From assembly GCF_022513635.1 (NCBI RefSeq), contig NZ_JAKWBL010000004.1:682001-746000 (forward strand): a DNA stretch of 64,000 nt, read 5' to 3'. The DNA is from Paraniabella ginsengisoli (GTDB taxonomy: Bacteria > Bacteroidota > Bacteroidia > Chitinophagales > Chitinophagaceae). A program made the translations under genes and the position numbers. Shown in pieces: positions 9,213 to 17,226 of this stretch. Every line of letters begins with the position of its first letter. Within the stretch, counting starts at the first letter, position 1. Under the pieces are notes generated by a model. It had not been told where the DNA came from. It ran no database searches and saw only the letters and a program-made list of their open reading frames with translations.

Positions 9213-9527
9213 TCAATAAGTCTTCGCCTTACCAATAAGCGTTTCGAGTATGGTTTTTAGTTTAGAAGCCGCACCACTAATAGCCAGGTCATAAGTCTCG
9301 CTATCTTCAGAAACGGCAATAGGAGGTTTACCTTTAAATCTTGCTTCAATATTGCATCTCTTATCTGCGCCGGTTTCTTTATCCGCATTTTGATCTGAAA
9401 GATGAATTTCTATACGAGTGATGTGTTCCATAAAACGATCAATCTCCCCTTCTACCATTCCTTCTATTTTTTCTTTATATTCCGGACTAACGGTTAAGTT
9501 GTGATCTGTGTTGATTTGAAAAATCAT
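9213..9527 (-). CDS. hpf: Ribosome hibernation promoting factor (HPF/RaiA family)
   Basis: 104 residues, the short HPF form without the C-terminal dimerisation domain. It shows the S30AE beta-alpha fold: MIFQINTDHNL, then a basic/acidic helix, IHLSDQNADK, CNIEARFKGKPPIAV and a final helix AISGAASKLKTILET. HPF binds the 30S subunit and silences ribosomes in stationary phase. It heads a two-gene unit with phosphoketolase 31 bp downstream, an unusual but sensible pairing of ribosome hibernation with an energy-sparing carbon route. Confidence 0.85.
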   Translation of the reverse strand: MIFQINTDHNLTVSPEYKEKIEGMVEGEIDRFMEHITRIEIHLSDQNADKETGADKRCNIEARFKGKPPIAVSEDSETYDLAISGAASKLKTILETLIGKAKTY

Positions 9528-9666
9528 AAGTTATCTGTTTATTTATTAGTGAATTAATATAAAAGATTGTACCAATCTGTGGTTCAATCAATATACCTAT
9601 AAATTTTCATAGTTATATTGATACTTTATATAAATTATTGATAAAGCTTAAAGCGGTTTATAGAAA

Positions 9667-9688
9667 AACCCCTTCGTGAAAAGGGGTT
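9667..9688 (-). terminator. Hairpin terminator after the DUF4153 gene
   Basis: AACCCCTT faces AAGGGGTT across a 6-base loop; on the minus strand the stem is followed by a run of five T. It lies 27 bp past the stop of the minus-strand membrane-protein cluster. Confidence 0.75.
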
Positions 9689-9714
9689 GATGGTAGGAAT
9701 AATGGTGAAGTGTG

Positions 9715-10958
9715 TTATTTAAATCCGAATAAAAACGGGAATACAAAAGTTACTACGATGGCCCAAATGAAATAAACGGGCAAATACCAGGAGATCGATT
9801 TCCCCACATGCAGCAGGCTTTCTTTTCTGAATAAGATTTTAAACAATTGAGCCGTTACCAATAAAAGGTTGATGAGCACTAAAACATTGCTGCCAAGTAC
9901 TGCTGCTCTGTTAGGCGTAATGCCCCATTCTGAAATGCGAAATAAAATTGCTGAAAGTGCAATGCCATTAACGAGGATCGTAACAATTGATAAGAGAAAA
10001 AGTACCCAGGTTTCCAACGTGTTTTTCAGAACCTGTGAAGCACCTGCAATGGAAAAAAGATAATAGCCATTACACCTATTAACAGCAGGTTAAAGATGAG
10101 CAGAAATTCGCGATCGTTATACGGGTCTTTGCCGGAATAGACAATTGCTACAAGATAGATGACCAGCATCACCAATACCAAGGGGCTGAAAATTTTAGCA
10201 ATTACGGGCGACACTTTTCCTACCAAAGATGGGTTAACCTGCGTAAGATAAGTGCCAATGATGGGTGCGGCAGGAAGCCCAAAAATGGCAATGTTCTTAA
10301 AATAAAACTCTTCAATGTTAAGGCCAATTAATGAAAACAGACCAATTGTTATGCCGGTTAATATACCACCAGCAATTAACACAAGCGTTGTGATAACGAC
10401 CAGGTCGCCATTGTATTTTAAAAACCCAAGCCGCTTTTCTGCATCATTTCTCTTTTCGCCAATAAAAGCAAATCCAAGAATCCCCCATAAGAAAATAAGC
10501 AGGTGAATGCATGATAAAATAAGCGTATCGCTATTTTTATCATTTGGTAAGAAATTAATAAAAAGAATACCAGCGAGCGTTGTACCAAGTACAAAAACAA
10601 TTTTACCAATTGACAGTTTATTTCTCCATGCGAAATAGGCCGATAAGATCGGGAAGATGATAAAGCCAATATTCCTGGTATAAAAAAGCTCTTCATCTAT
10701 ATTAAAAATGGCGGGTAGCTTGGCAATGAACCCCGCAATAACGGATGCAATAATTATAATAACTAATTCCTTTTTGCTGCCACATGCAATTTCGTCACCT
10801 TCATAATTCAATCGTGCATCCCAGAAGTCGGCTACGGAATTTCCTGAAATGGAAGCATAAGTTGCGTTGAATTCTTTTTTAAAAGAAGATTTATTAGAGC
10901 GGTACATTTTTTCAAGTTCATGAGGGTTGTTAAGCTGTGTAAGTATTTCGTTGTTCAT
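9715..10958 (-). CDS. DUF4153-type multi-pass membrane protein (frame break)
   Basis: The corrected product is 414 residues with about ten transmembrane helices after a soluble N-terminus of roughly 65 residues. The recognisable DUF4153 element is RISEWGITPNRAAVLGSN near residue 340, followed by three more helices. The frame is broken at 10053-10058 (run of six A on the plus strand); restoring one base joins ...GVMAIIFF to SIAGASQVLKNTLETWVLF. Function unknown; inner membrane. It is the last gene of the cluster 9715-12402 that also has a winged-helix regulator and shares its operators. Confidence 0.75.
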
Positions 10959-10993
10959 GATTTTTTGTTTGAAGCGTTAAATATTTTACCAGA

Positions 10994-11332
10994 TCAATTC
11001 CATAGCGTACCATTCAGTCCTAAAACCGAACCCAGCCATAAAGCAATGATGGATCCGATAATGCTGATAATGAGAGTTATAAATTTATTGAAACCCATTT
11101 GACGACGCAGGTGATCCATAATATGATAAAAAGCACCGCCCATGGCACCGGCAATCGGAACAATGATCAAGGGTTTCAATACCCATAATCTTGGCCAGGC
11201 GGGATTGGGATTATCCACCGAAGAAACAAAAAGGGCAATAAGGATGAAGGCAATTACGGCTCCTATTAACATTCTTCTGCCTAATGCTGCTGAAATAAAA
11301 GAGGTTGTTGATAGTGATTGATTTTGTGTCAT
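10994..11332 (-). CDS. Small membrane protein, three predicted helices
   Basis: 112 residues, hydrophobic segments near 19-36, 50-68 and 82-105. I do not recognise a family. It follows the winged-helix regulator and precedes the DUF4153 gene by 35 bp on the same strand. A perfect ACTTTG-N5-CAAAGT dyad lies 25 bp upstream of its ATG, so this gene and DUF4153 probably form a sub-operon under the same repressor as the first gene of the cluster. Confidence 0.65.
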   Translation of the reverse strand: MTQNQSLSTTSFISAALGRRMLIGAVIAFILIALFVSSVDNPNPAWPRLWVLKPLIIVPIAGAMGGAFYHIMDHLRRQMGFNKFITLIISIIGSIIALWLGSVLGLNGTLWN

Positions 11333-11356
11333 GATCTATTTGTTTATTTAAAAAGT

Positions 11357-11373
11357 ACTTTGTATTTCAAAGT
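11357..11373. promoter_or_regulatory. Operator copy 2: ACTTTG-N5-CAAAGT
   Basis: A perfect 6-bp inverted repeat with a 5-bp spacer, identical in arms and spacing to the copy at 12410-12426. On the minus strand its downstream-facing arm is part of AAACTTTG, one mismatch from a TAnnTTTG -7 box, so binding would block the promoter of the 112-residue gene. Confidence 0.75.
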
Positions 11374-11388
11374 TTAAGTATAAAAAAA

Positions 11389-11688
11389 TTATTTTTGCGA
11401 TTTAATAAGCTGTTCCAATGTTTTCAGATGATCGTTAAATGCTTTTTTCCCGAGTGGAGTTATAAAATATTGTGTATTCGGTTTCCTTCCAACAAATGTT
11501 TTTGTCAGGTTGATAAATTCTTCATTTTCCAATGCCTTTAAATGACTTGCCAGATTGCCATCTGTAACATCAAGATAATCTTTCAACGAATTAAAATCAA
11601 CCCTGTCATTAACCGATAACACAGACATAATGCCCAGCCGTACCCTGCTTTCAAATGCCTTATGTAAACCGTCTATCGATATTTTCAT
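11389..11688 (-). CDS. Winged-helix transcriptional regulator (ArsR/MarR-like)
   Basis: 99 residues, a single winged-helix domain: ALHKAF-type start, SVLSVNDRVDFNSLKDYL, recognition region DGNLASHLKALENEEFI, wing TFVGRKPNTQYFITPLGKKAF, and a C-terminal helix that usually dimerises. This small family is typical of Bacteroidota and acts on neighbouring membrane-protein genes. Two identical dyads, one upstream of its operon and one directly downstream of it, are the obvious targets. It shares a strand with the membrane genes on both sides. Confidence 0.85.
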   Translation of the reverse strand: MKISIDGLHKAFESRVRLGIMSVLSVNDRVDFNSLKDYLDVTDGNLASHLKALENEEFINLTKTFVGRKPNTQYFITPLGKKAFNDHLKTLEQLIKSQK

Positions 11689-11775
11689 TCGTCAATCTTT
11701 ATTTAGCCACCTTTATACCGTCTGTACATCTGTAATAACTCTGAAAAAATGGACTATTTATGAGCATACTCAGTA

Positions 11776-12402
11776 TTATCTTTCGTACCTGTAATGCATA
11801 TAAATGCCATAAATAATATGTAACAACCCAAAACCCAATGCCCATAATAACAGTGCATATTCTTCAAAGCAGGCGCTAATTAGTCCTAGTCCTATTTGAA
11901 TTAACCCCAGGCTTTTCACTTCTTTATAAGTAAACTTACCCGCCATGTATAAGGCTAAACCATAAAACAACAACGTAAATGGAATGATAAATCCAATTAA
12001 ACCTTTGGCAATACAAATCAAAATAAGTAAGCCGCCAGCCAATAGAGGGACAGACATGTAGCTTACGAGTTGCTTTGTTGAAACGTTCCAGAATGTCTCT
12101 TTTCTCTTTTTCGCATTCTTTAAAGAAAGCAGAACAGCGGTAGTTATTGACAATACCAAAACCGCAGTGCCCAGCAATATTACATTAAATAGTTCCGTTG
12201 ATCTCTCTGTAGTTGCGGTATTTGTATAACTTATTGGTGCAGGATTAAAGCGGAATAACTGATGCGCAATATAAGTACCAAGCAAAGCGTATATACCGGC
12301 CATAATTCCCGCCAGGCCAGACAATGATAAAAATTTAGAAGACCGTTCCATCATGGAGCGCATCTCAGTTATATGCTTTAGATAATCCTGCTCTTCTTTC
12401 AT
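11776..12402 (-). CDS. Multi-pass membrane protein linked to the winged-helix regulator
   Basis: 208 residues from the ATG at 12402, which I choose because the upstream in-frame ATG at 12423 lies inside the operator/promoter. A soluble segment (EEQDYLKHITEMRSMMERSS) precedes about six transmembrane helices. Family not named; proteins of this layout often precede small winged-helix regulators in Bacteroidota. It heads the cluster, with the regulator 87 bp downstream. Function unknown. Confidence 0.7.
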   Translation of the reverse strand: MKEEQDYLKHITEMRSMMERSSKFLSLSGLAGIMAGIYALLGTYIAHQLFRFNPAPISYTNTATTERSTELFNVILLGTAVLVLSITTAVLLSLKNAKKRKETFWNVSTKQLVSYMSVPLLAGGLLILICIAKGLIGFIIPFTLLFYGLALYMAGKFTYKEVKSLGLIQIGLGLISACFEEYALLLWALGFGLLHIIYGIYMHYRYER

Positions 12403-12409
12403 TAAAAGT

Positions 12410-12428
12410 ACTTTGAAGTGCAAAGTTA
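12410..12428 (-). promoter_or_regulatory. Operator copy 1 overlapping a -7 element
   Basis: ACTTTG-N5-CAAAGT lies at 12410-12426. Read on the minus strand, its upstream arm is embedded in TAACTTTG (12421-12428), a perfect TAnnTTTG -7 element for the operon starting at 12402. An operator laid over the -7 box points to repression, and the regulator at 11389 is the natural candidate. Confidence 0.75.
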
Positions 12429-12494
12429 ATGAGAAAATATATTAAATAATCATTTTTAGAAATTTTTTAGAAATTGTTAGGTATAGAGAAATAT

Positions 12495-12856
12495 TTAGGC
12501 AGATCTCAACTGTTCCGTGATCATATTCAGCATATCATTGAGATCGAATGGTTTGTTGATGAATCCATTTGCGCAGGTTGTTTGGCGCACTTTATCAAAG
12601 CTGGCATGAGCCGACATGATCAGTACAGGTATTGTAGATGTGGCTTTATCATTCTTTAATTGCTCGCAAAGCGTGATCCCATCGCCATCAGGCAGCATTA
12701 CGTCTAAAAGAAATAGATCGGGAAGTTCAACTAAAATACCTTTTTTGAATTCTCTAATTGTTGCAAATACTATAACATCAAAGCCTTCTTCTCTTAAGAA
12801 ATAATCAAGTATAAAACTGATGTCAGGATTATCTTCAACGATACAGATTTTTTCAT
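12495..12856 (-). CDS. Single-domain response regulator (frame break near start)
   Basis: A CheY-like receiver domain with no output domain: ICIVEDNPDISFILDYF (acidic pocket), LPDLFLLDVMLPDGDG (phospho-Asp), PVLIMSAH and the FINKPFD lysine. As written, the open frame reaches back to 12914 with an unlikely N-terminus. One extra A in the run at 12848-12853 instead gives MKKICIVEDN from the ATG at 12856, a standard start, for 120 residues. It lies 101 bp past the multi-PAS kinase at 13015, on the same strand, and is likely to be its partner or to serve another kinase. Confidence 0.85.
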
Positions 12857-13014
12857 TCTTTTGGAAGGAGTAGTAATAGAATAGCCGGATAGTCACTTTA
12901 CTTTCAAGGCGCATAAGAAAATATACTTTATCACTTCACAAATGTCAAGCCAGTTTGCAATGATCAGCAAAGTAGCCACCATTAATTGCAAATAATTTAA
13001 TAAATGTTGCCGTA

Positions 13015-15603
13015 TTATGATGTGCTTTCTGACTTCACTATTGGTAAAGTGAACCAAAATGTACTGCCCACTCCAAGTTCACTATTTGCGCCAATCCTGC
13101 CCCCATGCCTGGTAATAATTTCGGAGCAAATGAATAAGCCTAAACCGAGGCCGGTATATTTTTCATCGCTGCTATTAGCCTGCCAGTAACGATCGAACAA
13201 GTGAGGCATCTGATTTTCTGGAATTCCTTTGCCGGAGTCTTTTACACAAACCTTGATTTCATATTCCTGCAATTCTGCTGTAAGGTGTATGATTCTTGAC
13301 TCAGAAGCATATTTAACTGCATTATTAACGAAATTTATTAATACCTGATCTATACGCTGCTCATCAGCAAATACGGGTAGGCTATTTGGTACATCAACGT
13401 GTAACTCATATTTGCCCTCCAACACAATATGATTACAACAGTTCTTGAGAAGTTTCGCCAGGTCAAAAAAGGATTTATTCAATTCTAATTTTCCATGAGT
13501 ATGTTTATTGATATTAAGCAGATCCTCTATCAGTTTTGAAATTTTGTCCATGCTTGCGGTAGCATTGCTAATGAGCGTTAAAGCCATGGTGTCAGTGATC
13601 TTATGTTGAAGCCTGTTTAGCATTTGTAGATTAGCCTTTAACACTGTGATGGGCGTTTTAAGCTCATGGCTGGCGATGCCCAAAAAATCATCTTTACGTT
13701 GTTCGTAAGCCTTGCGTTTACTTATGTCTTGTGTTACACCAATAATTCTTACAGCCTTTCCTTCCTGATCATAACGTGGTAATCCCGTAGCTTGTATCCA
13801 TCTTCTTGATTTATCTGAGCATTGTATTTCATACTCCGCAGCATAAACATGGTTTTGAGCAACGGCTGCATCTACTTTTTGCTGAACATATTCCCTAAAT
13901 TCAGGAAGTATGATGTTGATCAAATCTTCAAAATCAAAGCGGTCTTCGGGCGATAGGCCAAAATTTATTTTGCATTGTTCGCTGCACAACATCTTTCCGG
14001 TTCTTAGGTCTAAGTCATATGAGCCCAGTTGTCCTGCATTTAAGGCCAGTTCAAACCGCTCGTTGGCTTCCTCAATTGCCTTGCGTGTTTCAACCTGTGT
14101 TGTAACTTCGTAAGCAACAACCATAACAGAGTGAGGTTTTCCTCCGTCCCTCATTAACGGCTTGTACACATAGCTAAAATAATAGGTTCCTAATTTGCCG
14201 CCACGCTCCAAAAAGACCTTTTCATCATTTCCATTATAAGCCTTACCAGTTTGCATAACTTCGACAAGTAGGTTCAGGAAGTGCTGGCCTTCAAGTTCTG
14301 GCAAAGCTGTAGCAAGTGGCTTACCAAGAATTTTTGGACTTTTTCCCCAAAGTTTCAGTAATTCATTATTAGCAATGCTGATAATGAGTTCTTCGCCACT
14401 TAATATACCAATAGCTACCGGAGCATCTTCAAATAAAGCGAGCGTTTTGCTTTCTGCTTCGGTTAAAGCAACATTTTCAGAATTAAGTATCGTGTTTGAT
14501 TCGGTCAACAGTTTATTAGCAACTTCGAGTTGCGTTTTAACCGTAGTCAACTCTTCGTTCGATCTATTCAAGGCTTCGTTTATGGCCGTGTATTCTTCAT
14601 TTAACGCATATATCTCTTCATTGGTGGCCCGATACTCTTCGTTAGACGCTTCGAGCTCTTCATTTAAACGATGAAGTTCTTTTTCATTTGCTTCCAGTTC
14701 AGTTCTAATATCTACAATGTTAGTGATGTCTGATACAGTGGCCATTACCGATATGATTTTGCCTGCTGTATCTTGAAGGGGTTCATAAGCAAAATCAACA
14801 AAAATGTTTTTAGTGTTGCCTTCCACATCTTTGATAGATACGGCTATTTCTTTCAGCATAATGGGTGTACCTGTGATAAGTACCTTTTGAAGCATTTCAG
14901 GAAATGGTTGGCCTACGAGTTCTGGAAATACAGTTAAAAGTTTTTTATTGATAACCTGGTCATAAGTCCTTCTCCAAATCTGTAACATATGTGAGTTCGC
15001 CATCTCAATTACCAAGTCCGGTCCTTTCAAAATCGTCATTCCCACCGGACTTGTTGTTACTAGCTGGCTTAACTGGTTTTGCAGGTTTTTTACTGCAAGT
15101 AAGGTTTGTTCCAATTGCTCGTTGGTAACCTGGTATTCTTCATTTACGGCAATGAGTTCTTCCTGTATTTGCTGTTCGCTTTCTTCCCTCATCTGAACTA
15201 GTTCCCAAGCTCTCATCCTATCACCAACTTCTGTTGCGGTGTGAAGAATACAACACATCTCACCCTTTTCATCTTTGATAGCCCTATACTTGAAATCAAA
15301 ATAAAACGGCTGCAATTTTCCATTAACAACAAGATCAGCACGGCTGTTTTTTGCTTCGTAATCCTCGCCGTTTCGCCAAACCTCTTTAAGCAGTTCAGTG
15401 AAAGGCTGGCCTTTCATTTCCGGCAAAGCATCCTCAAAACAGGTTCCTCGAATGCTTTTCTCCTTCCCCCAAATAGTAAGCATTCCTTCATTGACCCATT
15501 GTATGGTTAATTGCTCACCAGTATAAATTGCAGTGGCATCGTTCGATAACAAAAGAATATTTAATAGTGCCTGGTTACTGAGCGCATTTGCAAGATCATT
15601 CAT
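13015..15603 (-). CDS. Multi-PAS sensor histidine kinase with central coiled coils
   Basis: 862 residues, no transmembrane helix, so probably cytoplasmic. Order: PAS at about 10-135, a coiled coil, PAS at about 175-300 (SPVGMTILKGPDLVIEMANS), a repetitive coiled coil of EExxxxNEE type near 305-375 (EELEASNEEYRATNEEIYAL), PAS at about 388-510 (DAPVAIGILSGEELIIS), PAS with PAC at about 520-645, HisKA with SHELKTPITVLKANLQML, and HATPase_c with NFVNNAVKY and GKGIPENQM then GLGLGLFICSEI. The ligand is unknown. The upstream PAS domains use the style common in Bacteroidota soil kinases. The response regulator lies just downstream. Confidence 0.92.
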   Translation of the reverse strand: MNDLANALSNQALLNILLLSNDATAIYTGEQLTIQWVNEGMLTIWGKEKSIRGTCFEDALPEMKGQPFTELLKEVWRNGEDYEAKNSRADLVVNGKLQPFYFDFKYRAIKDEKGEMCCILHTATEVGDRMRAWELVQMREESEQQIQEELIAVNEEYQVTNEQLEQTLLAVKNLQNQLSQLVTTSPVGMTILKGPDLVIEMANSHMLQIWRRTYDQVINKKLLTVFPELVGQPFPEMLQKVLITGTPIMLKEIAVSIKDVEGNTKNIFVDFAYEPLQDTAGKIISVMATVSDITNIVDIRTELEANEKELHRLNEELEASNEEYRATNEEIYALNEEYTAINEALNRSNEELTTVKTQLEVANKLLTESNTILNSENVALTEAESKTLALFEDAPVAIGILSGEELIISIANNELLKLWGKSPKILGKPLATALPELEGQHFLNLLVEVMQTGKAYNGNDEKVFLERGGKLGTYYFSYVYKPLMRDGGKPHSVMVVAYEVTTQVETRKAIEEANERFELALNAGQLGSYDLDLRTGKMLCSEQCKINFGLSPEDRFDFEDLINIILPEFREYVQQKVDAAVAQNHVYAAEYEIQCSDKSRRWIQATGLPRYDQEGKAVRIIGVTQDISKRKAYEQRKDDFLGIASHELKTPITVLKANLQMLNRLQHKITDTMALTLISNATASMDKISKLIEDLLNINKHTHGKLELNKSFFDLAKLLKNCCNHIVLEGKYELHVDVPNSLPVFADEQRIDQVLINFVNNAVKYASESRIIHLTAELQEYEIKVCVKDSGKGIPENQMPHLFDRYWQANSSDEKYTGLGLGLFICSEIITRHGGRIGANSELGVGSTFWFTLPIVKSESTS

Positions 15604-15649
15604 TTTTCTATAAGCTTACTTGTAGTATCGGGTGAGCGATTTCTTGTAG

Positions 15650-15657
15650 CAAATGTA
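15650..15657 (-). promoter_or_regulatory. -7 promoter element (TACATTTG) for the histidine kinase
   Basis: A perfect TAnnTTTG match on the minus strand, 46 bp upstream of the kinase ATG. Nothing else is apparent in 15604-15863. Confidence 0.4.
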
Positions 15658-15863
15658 GAAATATTTCGCAACGTTATTGCAGGGTCTTTCTAAATATAAG
15701 AATATGTTGCCATTAAAAGATTGTATACAACGGAGAAATAATTGAGATGCTAATAAATAAATGTATTATTCTTCTGCCCTATGGTTCAATTTTTAATTTG
15801 TAACTGGCAAATCCACAAGCTAGAAAAGATCGGAAAGGTGAAATTTTCGCCTTTCCGATAATG

Positions 15864-15935
15864 TAGCCCGGACAAGAATCGAACTTGTATCTAGAGTTTA
15901 GGAAACTCCTATTCTATCCATTGAACTACCGGGCC
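15864..15935 (-). tRNA. tRNA-Arg (anticodon CCT)
   Basis: The minus strand folds as a tRNA: acceptor GGCCCGG pairs with CCGGGCT (one G-T), discriminator A, D-arm with GTTCAATGGATAGAAT, anticodon loop TTCCTAA giving CCT, and a T-arm with GTTCGATTC. CCA is not encoded. The gene decodes AGG. It sits between the sensor kinase and the pectin locus. Confidence 0.93.
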
Positions 15936-15986
15936 GGTTCCGGCACACATGCCGGAAGGGCTGCAAATATAATGAAGATTTATTTT

Positions 15987-17024
15987 TTAACGGGAGCTAA
16001 TTTGACTGCTTTCCCTGATGATAATTTCTGGGGCCAGGGCTTCCAACTTAAAATCAGTAACAGCCCGCTTGCTTTCTATAAGGTTTAAAAGAAGTTGCGC
16101 GGCTTGTTCTCCCATTTCAAATGCTGGCTGGCTGATTACTGATAAGGCCGGGCTAAAAAGAGAAGTGTATTTCGAATTATTAAAACCAATAACCGCAATA
16201 TCCTGTGGCATATTGATATTTTTCTTTTTCAGAATGCTAAAGGTTTCTGTTGTGATCTTATCTGCAAGCAACACCATTGCATCCGGTTTCTTCTTCAATG
16301 TAAGAAGTTCGTCCACTACCTTTTCTACTTCTTCCACAATAAGTCCGCCGTGATCGCAGTATTTAATAAGCGATTCGTCAATGTTCATTTTATACTCATT
16401 AAGTGCTTTTTTATATCCTGCTAAACGTTCTTTTGTAATGGAAAGATTGGCGTTGTTTGCAATAACGGAGATTCGCTTGCATTGATTTTGAAGCAAATGT
16501 TGCGTAGCACGATAAACACCATCCAGGTTATCTGTAACAACCTTATGAGTATTGATCTCTTCTACCACCCGGTCAAAAAATACTATTGGAAGACCTTTTT
16601 CATGAAGTTGTTTAAGGTTGGTAAAGTCATTTGTTTCTGCTGAAACTGAAATGATAAGTCCGTCAATAGATCTGGAAGTAAGATAATCCAATATCATTTC
16701 TTCCCGTTCGACGGATTCTTTACTTTGAGTAATAATTACATTGTAACCGTTTTTATAAGCGATGGATTCTATGCCGTTAATTACCTGGCTGAAAAAAGTA
16801 TTGGCAATCTCTGAAACCAATACGCCGATCGATAGAGTTCTTTTCTCTTTCAGGCTTAAAGCTACCGGGTTAGGGCGATAATTAATTTGGGCAGCATAAT
16901 CCTTTATTTTCTTTTTAGTAGCCTCGCTTATTTCGTAACTATCTCTCAAAGCCCGCGATACGGTAGAGGTTGATAGTCCCAGCGCTTTGGCAATATCTTT
17001 TATAGTAGCAGCTTCAAACTTCAT
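15987..17024 (-). CDS. LacI-family transcriptional regulator of the pectin locus
   Basis: 345 residues from the ATG at 17024. The longer frame to 17099 is rejected because the family starts right before the helix-turn-helix: ATIKDIAKALGLSTSTVSRA, then ALRDSYEISEATKKKIKDYA and the hinge INYRPNPVALSL. The rest is a periplasmic-binding-protein-like sugar sensor (IGVLVSEIANTFFSQVI ... DGLIISVSAE ... PDAMVLLADKITTETF). It is divergent from the SusC gene, and a LacI-type palindrome with central CG lies in the spacer at 17170. Regulation of the locus by a small pectin-derived sugar is the likely role; the effector is not evident from sequence. Confidence 0.92.
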   Translation of the reverse strand: MKFEAATIKDIAKALGLSTSTVSRALRDSYEISEATKKKIKDYAAQINYRPNPVALSLKEKRTLSIGVLVSEIANTFFSQVINGIESIAYKNGYNVIITQSKESVEREEMILDYLTSRSIDGLIISVSAETNDFTNLKQLHEKGLPIVFFDRVVEEINTHKVVTDNLDGVYRATQHLLQNQCKRISVIANNANLSITKERLAGYKKALNEYKMNIDESLIKYCDHGGLIVEEVEKVVDELLTLKKKPDAMVLLADKITTETFSILKKKNINMPQDIAVIGFNNSKYTSLFSPALSVISQPAFEMGEQAAQLLLNLIESKRAVTDFKLEALAPEIIIRESSQISSR

Positions 17025-17169
17025 ATAGGCGTTGCACCTTTCGTGCGAAGATAGCGATAATGCACACGATACCGGCAACGATTGCGTAAATAAATCCATC
17101 TGGTCTCATCTTGTTTATACTTAAAATGGATTAGCATTGCTTAACGATTGAACAAGCGCGGCCCTTTAA

Positions 17170-17183
17170 TGCAACCGATTGCA
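17170..17183. promoter_or_regulatory. LacI-type operator TGCAACCGATTGCA
   Basis: A 14-bp near-palindrome with TGCAA/TTGCA arms and a central CG, the hallmark of LacI-family sites. It lies 43 bp before the SusC ATG and in the spacer shared with the LacI gene. A shorter related motif, GCAACGATTGC, occurs at 17075-17085. Confidence 0.65.
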
Positions 17184-17226
17184 ATGCTTTAAACCCGCCT
17201 GATTTATAAAAACTAAAACAAGCCGT

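Noticed and set aside
15864..17024. tRNA-Arg as the attachment site of an integrated island carrying the pectin locus
   Set aside because: The pectin locus lies on the 5' side of the tRNA, no integrase and no repeated tRNA 3' end were seen.
16999..17099. LacI start at 17099
   Set aside because: The added 25 residues are not part of the family, whose HTH begins a few residues after the start.
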